Assembly (NCBI RefSeq): GCF_947493125.1 | Contig: NZ_CANLQB010000004.1 | Location: forward strand, 248,001 to 312,000 | Direction of reading: 5' to 3' | DNA length: 64,000 bases | Origin: an uncultured Roseobacter sp. | GTDB taxonomy: Bacteria; Pseudomonadota; Alphaproteobacteria; Rhodobacterales; Rhodobacteraceae | Part shown: positions 9,030-18,460 of the stretch, in pieces | How positions within the stretch are numbered: the stretch's first letter is position 1 | Layout: the number at the start of each line of letters is the position of its first letter | Program-made: the position numbers and the translations under genes | The notes under the pieces: generated by a model | What the model saw: only the letters and a program-made list of their open reading frames with translations | The model's database searches: none | What the model was told of the DNA's origin: nothing

Positions 9030-10139
9030 TTAGAACGTATAGCCGATCTTCACGCCCAAGGCGATAGCGTCGTTGCCGTTGAACTCCGCTCCCGGATTAC
9101 CCGAGACGGCTGTCGTGGTATCCCCAATTCTGAGGTAGCGAATACCAGTGGTGATCTTCATATTGCCTTGCGTATAGATCGCGGCAAGATTTAGGCTTTC
9201 GCCACCATCCGCTGGTCCAAGGTTGGTGAACAAGTTGCCGGTGTTCTCCTCATAGCCAATTGAGGCTGCAACAGACCAGGTGTCGCTCAAGCGGCGCCCG
9301 ACGCCGATCCTGTAGGTAATAGTATCGTCAACGTAGCTCAGGAGCGGCTGATTGGTGGCGGCGACATAGCGCTCTGGCGACAGGTCAAAGTCCGACCAGT
9401 CCACCCAGCGGACCCCGCCGAACAGTAGTGTGTCTGTCGCGATCCCGGTTTGGAACTCGAGGTTGACCGACTGCGGTGTCTCGAATTCCGCTACGCTGCC
9501 CGGAAACGTCACCGCGCCATTCGAAAATGTTTCCGTGACGTCGTTGGAATGCGCAATTTCTGAACTATAGGTAAGCGATACTCGCAACGCGATTTCGGGT
9601 CTTTCGTAGGCGATGCCTGCGACAGCACCGACGCCCCAGTCACCATCTGCTACAACGTCATAGTTGCTGACAAATCCGATTCTTGCACTTGCGTCTGAGT
9701 TCTGGAAACGGGGACCACCATATATGGAGAATCCATTCGGCATATTGTACTGCAAAAGCGCTGTTACGGCGTAGGAATCGAACTGCGCGTTAGATCCTTG
9801 CGCGAAGTAGCCGGTGCCCGCCGCGTACTCGACCTCTGCCTTGAAGGGCTGGTCGACGATGAGCGCATAGGACCAAGTGTCGTTCAGGTCGGCTTTATAG
9901 GCGGCACCGAAGTTGAAGTTGCTCAACCCGATGTCACCCGAAGCTGTCCCGATGGCACCTAGACCAGCGTTGATGTTCCGCCCCTGCACATCGGGCGAGA
10001 TATAACCAAGGCTGAACTCTGCATACCGGCCCTGCTCAAAGAGCACTTCGATCGATTGTCCCGTCCGGTCCAGAGCACCTGCATGCGCGCCCCCTGCGGC
10101 CAGACACATTGCCGTTACACTTGTAAGATACTTTTTCAT
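9030..10139 (-). CDS. OmpP1/FadL-type outer-membrane transport protein
   Basis: The protein has 369 residues. A clear signal peptide (MKKYLTSVTAMCLAAGGAHA) precedes a mature part rich in alternating polar/hydrophobic strands and ends in an aromatic Phe (IGYTF), as outer-membrane beta-barrels do. The FadL/TodX family moves long-chain fatty acids or other hydrophobic compounds across the outer membrane. The start is set by a strong GGGGAGGAG ribosome site seven bases upstream; the longer upstream frame has no support. It is monocistronic, with a terminator after it. Substrate is inferred only from the family. Confidence 0.88.
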   Translation of the reverse strand: MKKYLTSVTAMCLAAGGAHAGALDRTGQSIEVLFEQGRYAEFSLGYISPDVQGRNINAGLGAIGTASGDIGLSNFNFGAAYKADLNDTWSYALIVDQPFKAEVEYAAGTGYFAQGSNAQFDSYAVTALLQYNMPNGFSIYGGPRFQNSDASARIGFVSNYDVVADGDWGVGAVAGIAYERPEIALRVSLTYSSEIAHSNDVTETFSNGAVTFPGSVAEFETPQSVNLEFQTGIATDTLLFGGVRWVDWSDFDLSPERYVAATNQPLLSYVDDTITYRIGVGRRLSDTWSVAASIGYEENTGNLFTNLGPADGGESLNLAAIYTQGNMKITTGIRYLRIGDTTTAVSGNPGAEFNGNDAIALGVKIGYTF

Positions 10140-10271
10140 TATTATCTCCTCCCCAGAAGATGACCCTGCGGTTGTTGACGCTGTGTTGAGCAGGCGTCGG
10201 CACCTAAGCACGATTCCGTCACCGGTCAATTATTGACGCAGGGGCAAGTGTAGGTGTGACCTGACGTAAAA

Positions 10272-11135
10272 TCAGGCTTTTTGTCGTGTCTCGGCCCAAA
10301 TGTTCAAATAGTTGCCGGCAAAGATGATCGCGGCACCAAGAAACACGAAGAGCTCGAGCGGCTCGGAATAGAGCAACATCCCGATCACGGCGATGGCGGG
10401 CAGGCGGACAAAATCAATAGGAACGACGACCGTGGCCGGCGCCAGAGCCAGCGCATTGGTCATGCAATAATGCGCCAACAGGCCGGCGATCCCGATCATG
10501 ACCACATAGGGCAGACTGGCCGCGCCGGGCAACGCGATGTCGCCATCGTATCCTGCCGCGACCAGCCCCATCACAAGCTGCATCGTCGTCAGGTAAAACA
10601 AAATGCAGGTGATCGACTGGCTCCGGGTCAGGCGCTTGGTGAACATGATCGTCAGCGCAAAGAAAATGGCAGATGACGCCGCGGTGACCACACCGGCGTT
10701 GACCCCAGCCATATCGGGGCGCGCGACAATGAGGATGCCAATGAAACCGAGGATCGCCGCAAGCGCGCGCACCCGGGTCAGCCTCTCTCCGAGGATCAGA
10801 GGCGACAGGACGATCACCCACAGCGGTGAGGTGAATTCCAGCGCAAAGACCTGCGCCAACGGGATCACGGTCACGGCATAGAACCACAGGTTCTGGCCCG
10901 TGAAATGCGCGAGGTTCCGGACAACATGCGTGCCGAGGCTGTCGCGGTTGATCTCGCGCCAGGTGCCGGTCATCCCCGCCATCGTGACAACCACGATCAC
11001 ACCGATCAGGCTGCGGTACATCATGATTTCGAAGGTATCGAGTTCTGCGCCCGCTTCCCGGCCCGCGACGGCCATGGTCGAGAAAGAGGTGATGGCACCG
11101 CTCATCCAGAGCGTGGCCTTGAGAATGGGGGACAT
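10272..11135 (-). CDS. EamA/DMT family transporter (second copy)
   Basis: At 287 residues with about ten hydrophobic segments in two repeats, this is another drug/metabolite-family exporter. It is not a recent duplicate of the 8009-8923 gene: the sequences differ throughout. The C-terminal half includes IDFVRLPAIAVIGMLLY, typical of the RhaT/EamA group. It lies between guaA and the FadL-type gene, all on the minus strand, with a 97-base gap to guaA. Substrate unknown. Confidence 0.92.
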   Translation of the reverse strand: MSPILKATLWMSGAITSFSTMAVAGREAGAELDTFEIMMYRSLIGVIVVVTMAGMTGTWREINRDSLGTHVVRNLAHFTGQNLWFYAVTVIPLAQVFALEFTSPLWVIVLSPLILGERLTRVRALAAILGFIGILIVARPDMAGVNAGVVTAASSAIFFALTIMFTKRLTRSQSITCILFYLTTMQLVMGLVAAGYDGDIALPGAASLPYVVMIGIAGLLAHYCMTNALALAPATVVVPIDFVRLPAIAVIGMLLYSEPLELFVFLGAAIIFAGNYLNIWAETRQKA

Positions 11136-11232
11136 GAGATAAACCTTGATGCAGGGGATGCGGAACAGGCGACGGCAGGGCTAGTGTTTGAGCCCCGGTA
11201 GTCGCCATAGCTGCAGAACCGCATGCATCATC

Positions 11233-12795
11233 TTATTCCCATTCAATCGTGCCCGGAGGCTTCGACGTGATATCGTAGGTGACACGGTTAATACCTGGCA
11301 CCTCATTGATGATCCGCGTCGCCGTCTCGCCGAGAAACTCGTGCGAAAAGGGGTAGTAGTCTGCGGTCATCCCGTCAACCGATGTCACGGCCCGCAGAGC
11401 GCAGGCGTAGTCATAGGTGCGCCCATCGCCCATGACACCCACGGTCCGAACCGGCAGAATCGCAACAAAGGCCTGCCAGATGTCATCATAAAGCCCGTGT
11501 TTCCGGATTTGGTCGATGTAGACCGCGTCCGCTTCGCGCAGGACGTCGAGCTTGGCCCGCGTAATTTCGCCAGGGCAGCGGATGGCGAGCCCTGGTCCTG
11601 GGAAGGGGTGGCGGCCGATGAAGCTCGGCGGCAGTCCCAATTCGCGACCGAGCGCGCGCACTTCGTCCTTGAAGAGTTCACGCAACGGCTCGACCAGCTG
11701 CATGTTCATCCGTTCCGGTAGACCGCCCACGTTGTGGTGCGATTTGATCGTCACAGAGGGTCCGCCAGAGAAGGAGACCGATTCGATCACGTCGGGGTAA
11801 AGCGTGCCTTGAGCGAGAAAATCCGCGCCGCCGATCTCTTGCGCATGTTTTTCGAAGACGTCGATGAAGAGCCCACCGATGATCTTGCGTTTTGTCTCGG
11901 GGTCAGAGACGCCTTCGAGCTTGCGAAGGAAGAGCTCGGATTCGTCTGCGTGGATGAGCGGCAGGTTGTAGTGTTCGCGGAACATGCCGACGACCTGCTC
12001 GCTTTCGCCTTTGCGCATAAGGCCATGATCAACATAGACGCAAGTGAGCTGGTCACCGATGGCCTCATGGATCAGCACAGCTGCGACCGAACTGTCGACA
12101 CCACCTGACAGCGCGCAGATCACCTTGCCATCTCCCACCTGCGCACGGATCCGGTTGATCGCCTCCTCGCGGTAAGCGCCCATGGTCCAGTCGCCAGTGA
12201 AGCCCGCAAGCCGCACGAAATTCTCATAAAGCTTGGCGCCATTGGGCGTGTGATGCACTTCGGGATGGAACTGCACGGCATAGAAGTCACGGTCGACGTC
12301 AGCCGTGATGGCAAAGGGAGCGTTGGGCGATGTGCCGTAAACCTCAAAGCCGGGCGCGATCTGGCTGACGTGATCGCCATGGCTCATCCAGACCTGCTCG
12401 CGGTCCGCTTCGAACCAGCCTTGCAGCAGGGCCAGCTGGCGCGCCTCGGGCGTCACATAGGCGCGCCCGAACTCCGCGGTGCCATGGCCGCGCTCCACCT
12501 TGCCGCCGAGGCAGTGCATCATCACCTGCTGACCATAACAAATACCCAGAATCGGAACGCCGAGCTCAAAGACTGACCTCGGCGGCATGGGCGCCCCATC
12601 CGCAAAGACCGAGGCCGGACCACCGGAAAAAATCACCGCCTTGGGAGAGAATTCGCCAAGAAATGTCTCGTCAACCGCGTTGAACGGGTGGATCTCACAA
12701 TAGACGTTCAGTTCTCGTAGCCGCCGCGCAATCAGTTGCGTCACCTGGCTGCCGAAGTCGATGATGAGAAGTCTGTCGTGATGGGATGTGCTCAT
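11233..12795 (-). CDS. guaA: GMP synthase (glutamine-hydrolysing)
   Basis: GuaA converts XMP, ATP and glutamine to GMP in purine synthesis. The N-terminal class I amidotransferase domain carries Cys86 in [11 protein letters not shown] and the His-x-Glu pair in QFHPEVHHT. The ATP-pyrophosphatase domain begins with the PP-loop [15 protein letters not shown] near residue 230. The C-terminal GMP-synthase domain ends in KPPGTIEWE, the conserved terminus. The length of 520 residues is standard, and no residue appears to be missing. Confidence 0.98.
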   Translation of the reverse strand: MSTSHHDRLLIIDFGSQVTQLIARRLRELNVYCEIHPFNAVDETFLGEFSPKAVIFSGGPASVFADGAPMPPRSVFELGVPILGICYGQQVMMHCLGGKVERGHGTAEFGRAYVTPEARQLALLQGWFEADREQVWMSHGDHVSQIAPGFEVYGTSPNAPFAITADVDRDFYAVQFHPEVHHTPNGAKLYENFVRLAGFTGDWTMGAYREEAINRIRAQVGDGKVICALSGGVDSSVAAVLIHEAIGDQLTCVYVDHGLMRKGESEQVVGMFREHYNLPLIHADESELFLRKLEGVSDPETKRKIIGGLFIDVFEKHAQEIGGADFLAQGTLYPDVIESVSFSGGPSVTIKSHHNVGGLPERMNMQLVEPLRELFKDEVRALGRELGLPPSFIGRHPFPGPGLAIRCPGEITRAKLDVLREADAVYIDQIRKHGLYDDIWQAFVAILPVRTVGVMGDGRTYDYACALRAVTSVDGMTADYYPFSHEFLGETATRIINEVPGINRVTYDITSKPPGTIEWE

Positions 12796-12994
12796 GATGG
12801 CTGATTAGGCGGGCCGGCGGCCGGTGGCAAGGGTCGGAGTGACGGCGGGCTGCGGGATACGCGGTGTATTTGGGTCAGAACGACCGAGGGACGGGATCCA
12901 TGTCGCTTTTTTCCCTGCGAGGCCGTTATGCGGATGAGATAACCGTCCGGAATGGGATAGCACCGGGCGCAAGCAAAGCAGCGGGAGCTATGGG

Positions 12995-14539
12995 ATGTCG
13001 GAAGCAGCACAACGCAGACGGGCGCGCGGTGGTGGCGGGGCGGCGCGTCGAGCGGCCCGCAGTGCGGTGTCCTTCGAGACCGCCCGTTACATCGAACGGA
13101 ACATTCCGAACTTCGAGGTGCTGACCAAAGAAGCATTGGAAATCATCGAAACCAACGCGGAAACTGTCTTGGAAGAGATCGGCGTGAACTTCGTTGAGAA
13201 CCCCACCGCTCTGGCGCGGTGGCGCGAGGCGGGCGCCGATGTCAGCGGCGAGCGTGTACGGATCCCGCGCGGCCTTGCGCGTGCGCTCTGCAAGACGGCA
13301 CCATCGAGCTACGTTCAGCATGCTCGAAATCCGGAGCGCAATGTGGTCGTGGGCGGAAAAAGCCTCGTGCTGGCTCCGGTCTATGGGCCACCTTTCGTGC
13401 GCGATGCCGTGGGCGGACGGCGCTATGCCACGATGGAGGATTTCCGGAAGTTCGTGAAACTGGGGTATATGTCCAAGTGGCTTCATCACTCGGGCGGGAC
13501 GGTCTGTGAGCCCACGGACCTGCCGGTGAACAAACGTCACCTGGACATGCTGCATGCGCATATGACCCTCAGCGATAAGCCCTTCATGGGATCGGTGACG
13601 GAGCCCAGCCGGGCCCAAGACAGTGTCGATATGTGCGCGCTGCTGTTCGGTGAGCAGTTCGTGCAAGACAACACCGTGATGACCTCGCTGATCAACATCA
13701 ATTCGCCGATGACCTTCGATGACGTGATGATGGGCGCGCTGGAGGTCTACGCCAAAAACAACCAGGCCTGCATCATCTCCCCCTTCATTGTCGGCGGAGC
13801 CATGGCGCCGGTGTCGGTGGCTGGCACGTTGACGCAGGTTCTGGCCGAAGTGCTGGCGGGGATTGCCTACAGCCAGCTGATCCGTCCGGGTGCACCGGTG
13901 ATCATGGGGGCCTTTGTAACGTCCATCGACATGAATTCCGGCGCCCCGACCTTCGGCACGCCCGAGGCAGCGCACATCACCTATGGCGCGGGTCAGTTGG
14001 CGCGCAGGCTTGGTTTGCCCTATCGGTCCGCGGGGTCGTTCTGCGGGTCGAAGCTGCCCGATGCACAGGCGGCCTATGAAACCTCAAACAGCCTCAACAT
14101 GGGCCTCCTGGCCGGGGTGAACTTCATGTTGCACTCCTGCGGCTGGCTGGAAGGGGGTTTGGTGTCGTCTTTTGAGAAGTTTGTGATGGATGCCGATCAG
14201 CTGGGAACTCTGCATCATCTGGCGCAAGGCGTGTCTGTCGATGACAACGCGCAGGCTATGGATGCGATACGAGAGGTGGGGCCTGGCGGTCATTACCTCG
14301 GCTGCGCGCATACTCAAGAGAACTTCAAGTCAGCATTTTGGAAGTCTGATCTGCTCGACTACAAGCCCTATGAGACCTGGGAGGACGAGGGCGCGCGTGA
14401 CACACAGACCCTTGCCAGTCTGCGTGTCGAGAAGATGCTTGGCGACTATCAGCAGCCGGCACTCGATCCGGCGATCAACGAGGCTCTTTCCGACTACATT
14501 GCACGACGGAAAGCGGAAGAACCCGATAGTTTCATGTAA
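12995..14539 (+). CDS. trimethylamine methyltransferase (MttB) family protein, non-pyrrolysine
   Basis: This 514-residue protein belongs to the MttB superfamily, which moves methyl groups from methylated amines to a corrinoid protein. It has no in-frame TAG, so it is of the non-pyrrolysine branch. That branch includes glycine-betaine methyltransferases, but most members are uncharacterised. The arginine-rich start (RRRARGGGGAARRAARSA) is a basic extension before the barrel; recognisable parts include PVYGPPFVRD and HSCGWLEGGLVSSFEKFVMD. No corrinoid-protein or reductive-activase gene is nearby. The ATG at 12995 has GGGAG upstream. Roseobacters carry many such genes, so the substrate is uncertain. 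Confidence 0.88.
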   Translation: MSEAAQRRRARGGGGAARRAARSAVSFETARYIERNIPNFEVLTKEALEIIETNAETVLEEIGVNFVENPTALARWREAGADVSGERVRIPRGLARALCKTAPSSYVQHARNPERNVVVGGKSLVLAPVYGPPFVRDAVGGRRYATMEDFRKFVKLGYMSKWLHHSGGTVCEPTDLPVNKRHLDMLHAHMTLSDKPFMGSVTEPSRAQDSVDMCALLFGEQFVQDNTVMTSLININSPMTFDDVMMGALEVYAKNNQACIISPFIVGGAMAPVSVAGTLTQVLAEVLAGIAYSQLIRPGAPVIMGAFVTSIDMNSGAPTFGTPEAAHITYGAGQLARRLGLPYRSAGSFCGSKLPDAQAAYETSNSLNMGLLAGVNFMLHSCGWLEGGLVSSFEKFVMDADQLGTLHHLAQGVSVDDNAQAMDAIREVGPGGHYLGCAHTQENFKSAFWKSDLLDYKPYETWEDEGARDTQTLASLRVEKMLGDYQQPALDPAINEALSDYIARRKAEEPDSFM

Positions 14540-14544
14540 GCCGA

Positions 14545-14835
14545 TCAGGCGGCCTGCGACGCGCGCAAAACGCGGGCTTCGCCCAGCATCGCAATCAGCA
14601 CGTCCACGTGGCGAATAAGGCTGTAGCTCGTGTCGCCTCCAGTCCGCTGCGCATTCAGGTCTGCTTCGAGTTCGATCAGCTTGAACAGAGCGGCGCCGTG
14701 CCTCGGCAGAACGCCGTACCCCAGAAGCCGTGGCAGATGCACGGAGCGCCGGTAGTCTTCAGCACCGATGCGGGCAGCCCGCATCAGAAGTGGTGGCCTG
14801 CGGATCGCGTGCAGCATTGAGATCAGATCTTGCAT
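14545..14835 (-). CDS. small DUF6477-family protein
   Basis: The 96-residue protein includes RRPPLLMRAARIGAEDYRR and HVDVLIAMLGEARVLRA, a pattern I associate with DUF6477 proteins of Rhodobacteraceae. No function is known. It is probably cytosolic and helical. The ATG at 14835 has AAGGAAG eight bases upstream. It converges on the MttB gene (five bases between stops) and diverges from the DUF6456 gene across a 372-base gap that contains near-CtrA sites. The family label is from memory. Confidence 0.7.
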   Translation of the reverse strand: MQDLISMLHAIRRPPLLMRAARIGAEDYRRSVHLPRLLGYGVLPRHGAALFKLIELEADLNAQRTGGDTSYSLIRHVDVLIAMLGEARVLRASQAA

Positions 14836-14944
14836 TGTATCTTCCTTTGTACCGTATTCCCCGTGAGCGTTCTGCCCAGCTGTGGCGATACTACACCCCG
14901 AACAACGGCCGTTGCGTTGTCTCTGCGTTTCACGCACGGGGTGT

Positions 14945-14959
14945 TTAGGGAGTTGTTAA
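14945..14959. promoter_or_regulatory. near-match CtrA box TTAG-N7-TTAA
   Basis: The two half-sites are TTAG (14945-14948) and TTAA (14956-14959) with exactly seven bases between; one position differs from the alphaproteobacterial CtrA consensus. A GACTC (GANTC, the CcrM methylation site) follows directly at 14960-14964. Confidence 0.35.
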
Positions 14960-15121
14960 GACTCTGAGATCACGCGGCTTTATGGCGAAGATGCAGGACG
15001 TGCGCCTTTGCCTGCCTAGTCGCACCCCGGCGTCCTCCCGTTGCGTTCAAGGCGCCTTCGCCGTTCGCCGGTGTAAAAGGTGTTTATGGTTTAGCAGCAA
15101 TAATTCCCAAATCAGAAACTG

Positions 15122-15136
15122 TTAACGAACGGGTAA
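15122..15136. promoter_or_regulatory. near-match CtrA box TTAA-N7-GTAA
   Basis: TTAA (15122-15125), seven bases, GTAA (15133-15136); one mismatch from TTAA-N7-TTAA. It lies 72 bases upstream of the DUF6456 gene start, where an activator or repressor site would be expected. Confidence 0.35.
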
Positions 15137-15207
15137 CTAATGCAGCTTTAGGTTGTGCAATATGAAATGCCACAACTAAAGAATGTTATGATATTGGATC
15201 GGACCCC

Positions 15208-16386
15208 ATGACGGAGCTGGAATTGTCATCTTCACCTACCTGCGATGGAGCTGAGGTTGGACTGCCAGATTGGGTGCCGGCCGCAGCTCAAATGTATCTC
15301 GCACATACAGAGGCGGGGTTGCCCATTCGCGCCTTGGCGCGCGCCGCTGGATGCCACGCTTCGACAATCTTGCGGCAAATCCGACGGGTCGAGACGCGGC
15401 GTGACGATCCACTAGTGGATGCCGCGCTCAAGACCCTGGGTGCGGCCCATTTCGTTGCTCGTTCGGAGACAGGCCATGTCAACCAGAAGGACATTTCGCG
15501 CATGAGTTTCCAAGACCGCATAGCGGCCCCGTCATCTGCCGATGAGCACCCACCGAGCGAAGCGAAACTCAAGGCGGAAGGGGTCCGCGTTCTGCGCCGA
15601 CTCTGTGAAACCGGCGCCGTGCTCGCCGTGGCCGCTGAAATGGAAAAAGCGGTCATTGTCCGCGACGGGGCGGGGGGGCAGGCCACCCGGACCGGTGTCG
15701 TCTCCCGCCAGGTGGCCGAGGCCATGGCGCTCAAAGACTGGATATCGGCACAGACCACCGGGAAAATTACGCGCTATACGATTACGCCTGCGGGGCGTGC
15801 AGCCCTGGAATCGATGCTGGACGAGGAGGGCTGCACCACAGCAGGTGGGTTCTCCGATGTATCGGCTGATTTTGCCGGGCACCACCGCGTTTGGGGCGAG
15901 AAAACTCTGCCGGACACCGAGACCGGCCGGCCCCGCCGCATGCGGTACAACCTCGCCGAGAGCCCGCTCACGGCCTTGGCGCGGCGGCGCGACAAGAACG
16001 GCGAGCCTTTTTTGACCGACGATCTTGTGACCGTCGGTGAGCGTCTTCGCGAAGACTTCGAATTGGCCCAGATGGGGCCGCGCGTTGCGCAGAACTGGGA
16101 CCGCTTTCTGACGTCGGGCGGACGGGCGAGCTTTGTTCCGGATACCGATGCGCGGGATGGGCCGTCTGACGCGCGCAAACGTGTGGCCGATGCGCTGACC
16201 GATCTTGGTCCAGGGTTGTCTGACGTGGCTTTGCGGTGCTGCTGTTATCTGGAAGGTCTGGAAACAGCGGAGAAGAAGTTGGGCTGGTCCGCGCGGTCGG
16301 GAAAGATCGTTCTGCGAATCGCGTTGATGCGCTTGAAGCGGCACTATGACGAAACCATTGGCCCGGGCGGCCCTCTCATCGGATAG
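15208..16386 (+). CDS. DUF6456 protein with N-terminal helix-turn-helix
   Basis: At 392 residues the protein has an N-terminal HTH-like segment (about residues 35-60, LPIRALARAAGCHASTILRQIRR) and a C-terminal block I associate with DUF6456 (DVALRCCCYLEGLETAEKKLGW and a following ARSGKIVLRIALMRLKRHY). It resembles a DNA-binding regulator restricted to Rhodobacterales. It faces the DUF6477 gene across a gap carrying possible CtrA sites. Target and ligand are unknown; the family name is recall. Confidence 0.7.
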   Translation: MTELELSSSPTCDGAEVGLPDWVPAAAQMYLAHTEAGLPIRALARAAGCHASTILRQIRRVETRRDDPLVDAALKTLGAAHFVARSETGHVNQKDISRMSFQDRIAAPSSADEHPPSEAKLKAEGVRVLRRLCETGAVLAVAAEMEKAVIVRDGAGGQATRTGVVSRQVAEAMALKDWISAQTTGKITRYTITPAGRAALESMLDEEGCTTAGGFSDVSADFAGHHRVWGEKTLPDTETGRPRRMRYNLAESPLTALARRRDKNGEPFLTDDLVTVGERLREDFELAQMGPRVAQNWDRFLTSGGRASFVPDTDARDGPSDARKRVADALTDLGPGLSDVALRCCCYLEGLETAEKKLGWSARSGKIVLRIALMRLKRHYDETIGPGGPLIG

Positions 16387-16415
16387 TCGGCACGACGGCA
16401 AACAGAAACCAGCTT

Positions 16416-16450
16416 GGGGGCGTGCTTGAACGGCGCGCCCCCTTTGCTTG
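16416..16450 (+). terminator. intrinsic terminator after the DUF6456 gene
   Basis: GGGGGCGTGC (16416-16425) pairs with GCGCGCCCCC (16433-16442) with one G-U pair and a 7-base loop. A short TTTGCTTG follows. Confidence 0.7.
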
Positions 16451-16578
16451 TGCGCCTGTAGCAATGCGGCCTTGCGTCATGCGACCGGCCGCCCGGTTGA
16501 ACGTGCTGTCCTACATCGTCTAAACAGGAAGCAACTGGCGGATGCTACATGCAGCCCGCATCTCAAGGAGCACGTCTC

Positions 16579-17538
16579 ATGGCCCCACGCGATCTCAAGA
16601 TCCCGGCACAGCGCCATCCGGAGAAAGCCCGCCGCCCGGACAATCCTCAGCCCAAGAAACCGGATTGGATCAGGGTCAAGGCGCCGGGCGGGCAGGGCTA
16701 TGCCGAAACGGCACGCATCATGCGAGACAACAACCTCGTGACCGTGTGCGAGGAGGCCGGCTGTCCGAATGTGGGCGAATGCTGGAGCCAAGGCCATGCA
16801 ACCATGATGATCATGGGAGAGGTCTGCACCCGCGCCTGCACCTTCTGTAACATCGCGACAGGCAAACCGCCCGAGGCGTTGGACGCGTTTGAACCCGGGC
16901 GCGTGGCACATGCCGTGGAAAAACTGGGGCTCAATCACGTTGTCATCACGTCGGTGGATCGGGATGATGTGGACGACGGCGGAGCAGATCACTTCGCACA
17001 GACCATCCGCGCGATTCGGCACCGCAGCCCGGGCACGACCATCGAAATTCTTACACCCGATTTCATCAAGTGCGGTCCCGAGGCTTTGGAAGTGGTCGTC
17101 GAAGCCAGACCGGATGTGTTCAACCACAATCTGGAAACAGTTCCCGGCCTCTATCCGGAAGTGCGACCGGGCGCGCGCTACTTCCATTCGCTCCGGCTGC
17201 TGCAGCGGGTGAAGGAGCTTGATCCCGCTATGTTCACGAAATCGGGTATCATGGTTGGGCTTGGAGAGGACAAACAGGCCGTCATGCAGGTGATGGAAGA
17301 CATGCGGGCGGCTGACATCGACTTTTTGACCATTGGACAGTACCTTCAGCCAACGCCGAAACACCACCGCGTGGACCGTTTCGTGCATCCCGATGAGTTC
17401 GCAGCCTATGAAAAGGCCGCCTATGGCAAGGGGTTTCTGATGGTCTCGGCAACGCCACTCACGCGATCATCCTATCACGCGGGGGATGACTTTGCTCGGC
17501 TCCGCGCGGCCCGAAATCGGAAACTGGGCATCGCGTAA
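16579..17538 (+). CDS. lipA: lipoyl synthase
   Basis: LipA inserts two sulfur atoms into protein-bound octanoyl groups, completing lipoic acid on 2-oxo-acid dehydrogenases and the glycine cleavage H protein. Both iron-sulfur clusters are visible: the auxiliary cluster cysteines 57, 62 and 68 ([12 protein letters not shown]) and the radical-SAM cysteines 83, 87 and 90 (CTRACTFC). The 319-residue length is usual. The ATG at 16579 has AAGGAG eight bases before it; the upstream in-frame ATG at 16549 does not. It is a single gene with a probable terminator downstream. Confidence 0.97.
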   Translation: MAPRDLKIPAQRHPEKARRPDNPQPKKPDWIRVKAPGGQGYAETARIMRDNNLVTVCEEAGCPNVGECWSQGHATMMIMGEVCTRACTFCNIATGKPPEALDAFEPGRVAHAVEKLGLNHVVITSVDRDDVDDGGADHFAQTIRAIRHRSPGTTIEILTPDFIKCGPEALEVVVEARPDVFNHNLETVPGLYPEVRPGARYFHSLRLLQRVKELDPAMFTKSGIMVGLGEDKQAVMQVMEDMRAADIDFLTIGQYLQPTPKHHRVDRFVHPDEFAAYEKAAYGKGFLMVSATPLTRSSYHAGDDFARLRAARNRKLGIA

Positions 17539-17562
17539 AGCAAAGTGACGTTGCGTTATCGG

Positions 17563-17594
17563 GGGAAAGGACAAGGTCCATTCCCGTATTATTT
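17563..17594 (+). terminator. probable lipA terminator
   Basis: GGGAA/TTCCC and GGAC/GTCC (17563-17585) stack around one A-A mismatch with a three-base loop, followed by TATTATTTA. The hairpin begins 25 bases after the lipA stop. Confidence 0.5.
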
Positions 17595-17652
17595 ATCGTG
17601 ATAGTTGTGTAGTCCGGCCTAAGAAATTCTTTCACATCCCAAGGCTGATCCG

Positions 17653-17832
17653 ATGACCGATATTCACTGGGCAATTCTTGCCCTGCGCGACATCAATTGT
17701 GCGCTAGACCGCACCCGCTACGACGTCGCCTCTCACCACATTGATGATGCAATCTTTGCGATCATGGCGCGCGACTCCCAGGACGCGGTGCCGCCAGCGC
17801 GGAGCGTGTCGCACGGGCGCGCAAAGACCTGA
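17653..17832 (+). CDS. possible small protein (59 aa)
   Basis: An ATG frame of 59 codons begins MTDIHWAILALRDINCALDR and continues with DVASHHIDDAIFAIMARDSQ, a composition that looks helical and protein-like. An AAGG sits at about the right distance upstream. It lies in the otherwise empty gap between lipA and the convergent hpt gene, whose stop is 11 bases away. I recognise no family. It could also be chance. Confidence 0.4.
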   Translation: MTDIHWAILALRDINCALDRTRYDVASHHIDDAIFAIMARDSQDAVPPARSVSHGRAKT

Positions 17833-17842
17833 CAGGCCGCCG

Positions 17843-18391
17843 TCAGGATTGCATGTCCGTAAAGCGCACCTTGCCAATGAATGGCAGGTTGCGATTGCGC
17901 TGAGCGAAATCGATTCCATAGCCAACCACAAACTCATCCGGGATTTCGAAGCCGGTCCAATCCGCTTTGAAATCAACCTCCCGGCGACTGGGCTTATCGA
18001 GCAGGGCGATGGACTTCAACCGGGCGGGCAGGCGGCTGGTCAGCAGTTGCGTGACGTGGTTCAGAGTATGGCCGGTGTCGACAATATCCTCGACGACCAA
18101 GACATCGCGTCCTTCAATGGCCCCGCGAAGGTCCTTCAGAATCCTGACTTCCCGGGAACTCTCCATGCCGTCGCCATAGCTTGAGGCTTCAAGAAAATCG
18201 ACCTCGATGGGCAGGTCGAGCTCGCGTACCAGATCGGCGATGAAGACAAAGCTGCCGCGCAACAGCCCGACAACGACCAGCTTGTCGGTGTCTTCGAACT
18301 CGTCGTGTATCTCGCGGCACAGCGCTTCGATGCGTGCCGCAATCGCCTTGGCCGAGATCATTTCATCTATGACATAAGGACGCGCGGACAT
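17843..18391 (-). CDS. hpt: hypoxanthine phosphoribosyltransferase
   Basis: Hpt makes IMP (and GMP) from the free base and PRPP in purine salvage. The PRPP loop [14 protein letters not shown], the early [19 protein letters not shown] segment and the C-terminal [20 protein letters not shown] are all typical. The length is 182 residues, as expected. It is transcribed alone on the minus strand, divergent from the Coq10-like gene 69 bases away. Confidence 0.95.
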   Translation of the reverse strand: MSARPYVIDEMISAKAIAARIEALCREIHDEFEDTDKLVVVGLLRGSFVFIADLVRELDLPIEVDFLEASSYGDGMESSREVRILKDLRGAIEGRDVLVVEDIVDTGHTLNHVTQLLTSRLPARLKSIALLDKPSRREVDFKADWTGFEIPDEFVVGYGIDFAQRNRNLPFIGKVRFTDMQS

Positions 18392-18460
18392 GGGTTAGAC
18401 CTTGATCTTGGACAGGGAAAGCAGCACATGGATGGCTAGCTGCCACGAACTGACAAATCA

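Larger units (their letters stand above)
14836..15207. other. 372-base intergenic region between divergent DUF6477 and DUF6456 genes
   Basis: No coding frame is convincing here. The gap must hold the promoters of both flanking genes. It is AT-richer than its surroundings towards 15070-15200 and contains two near-matches to the CtrA box TTAA-N7-TTAA and one GANTC site (14960-14964) next to the first. Confidence 0.6.
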
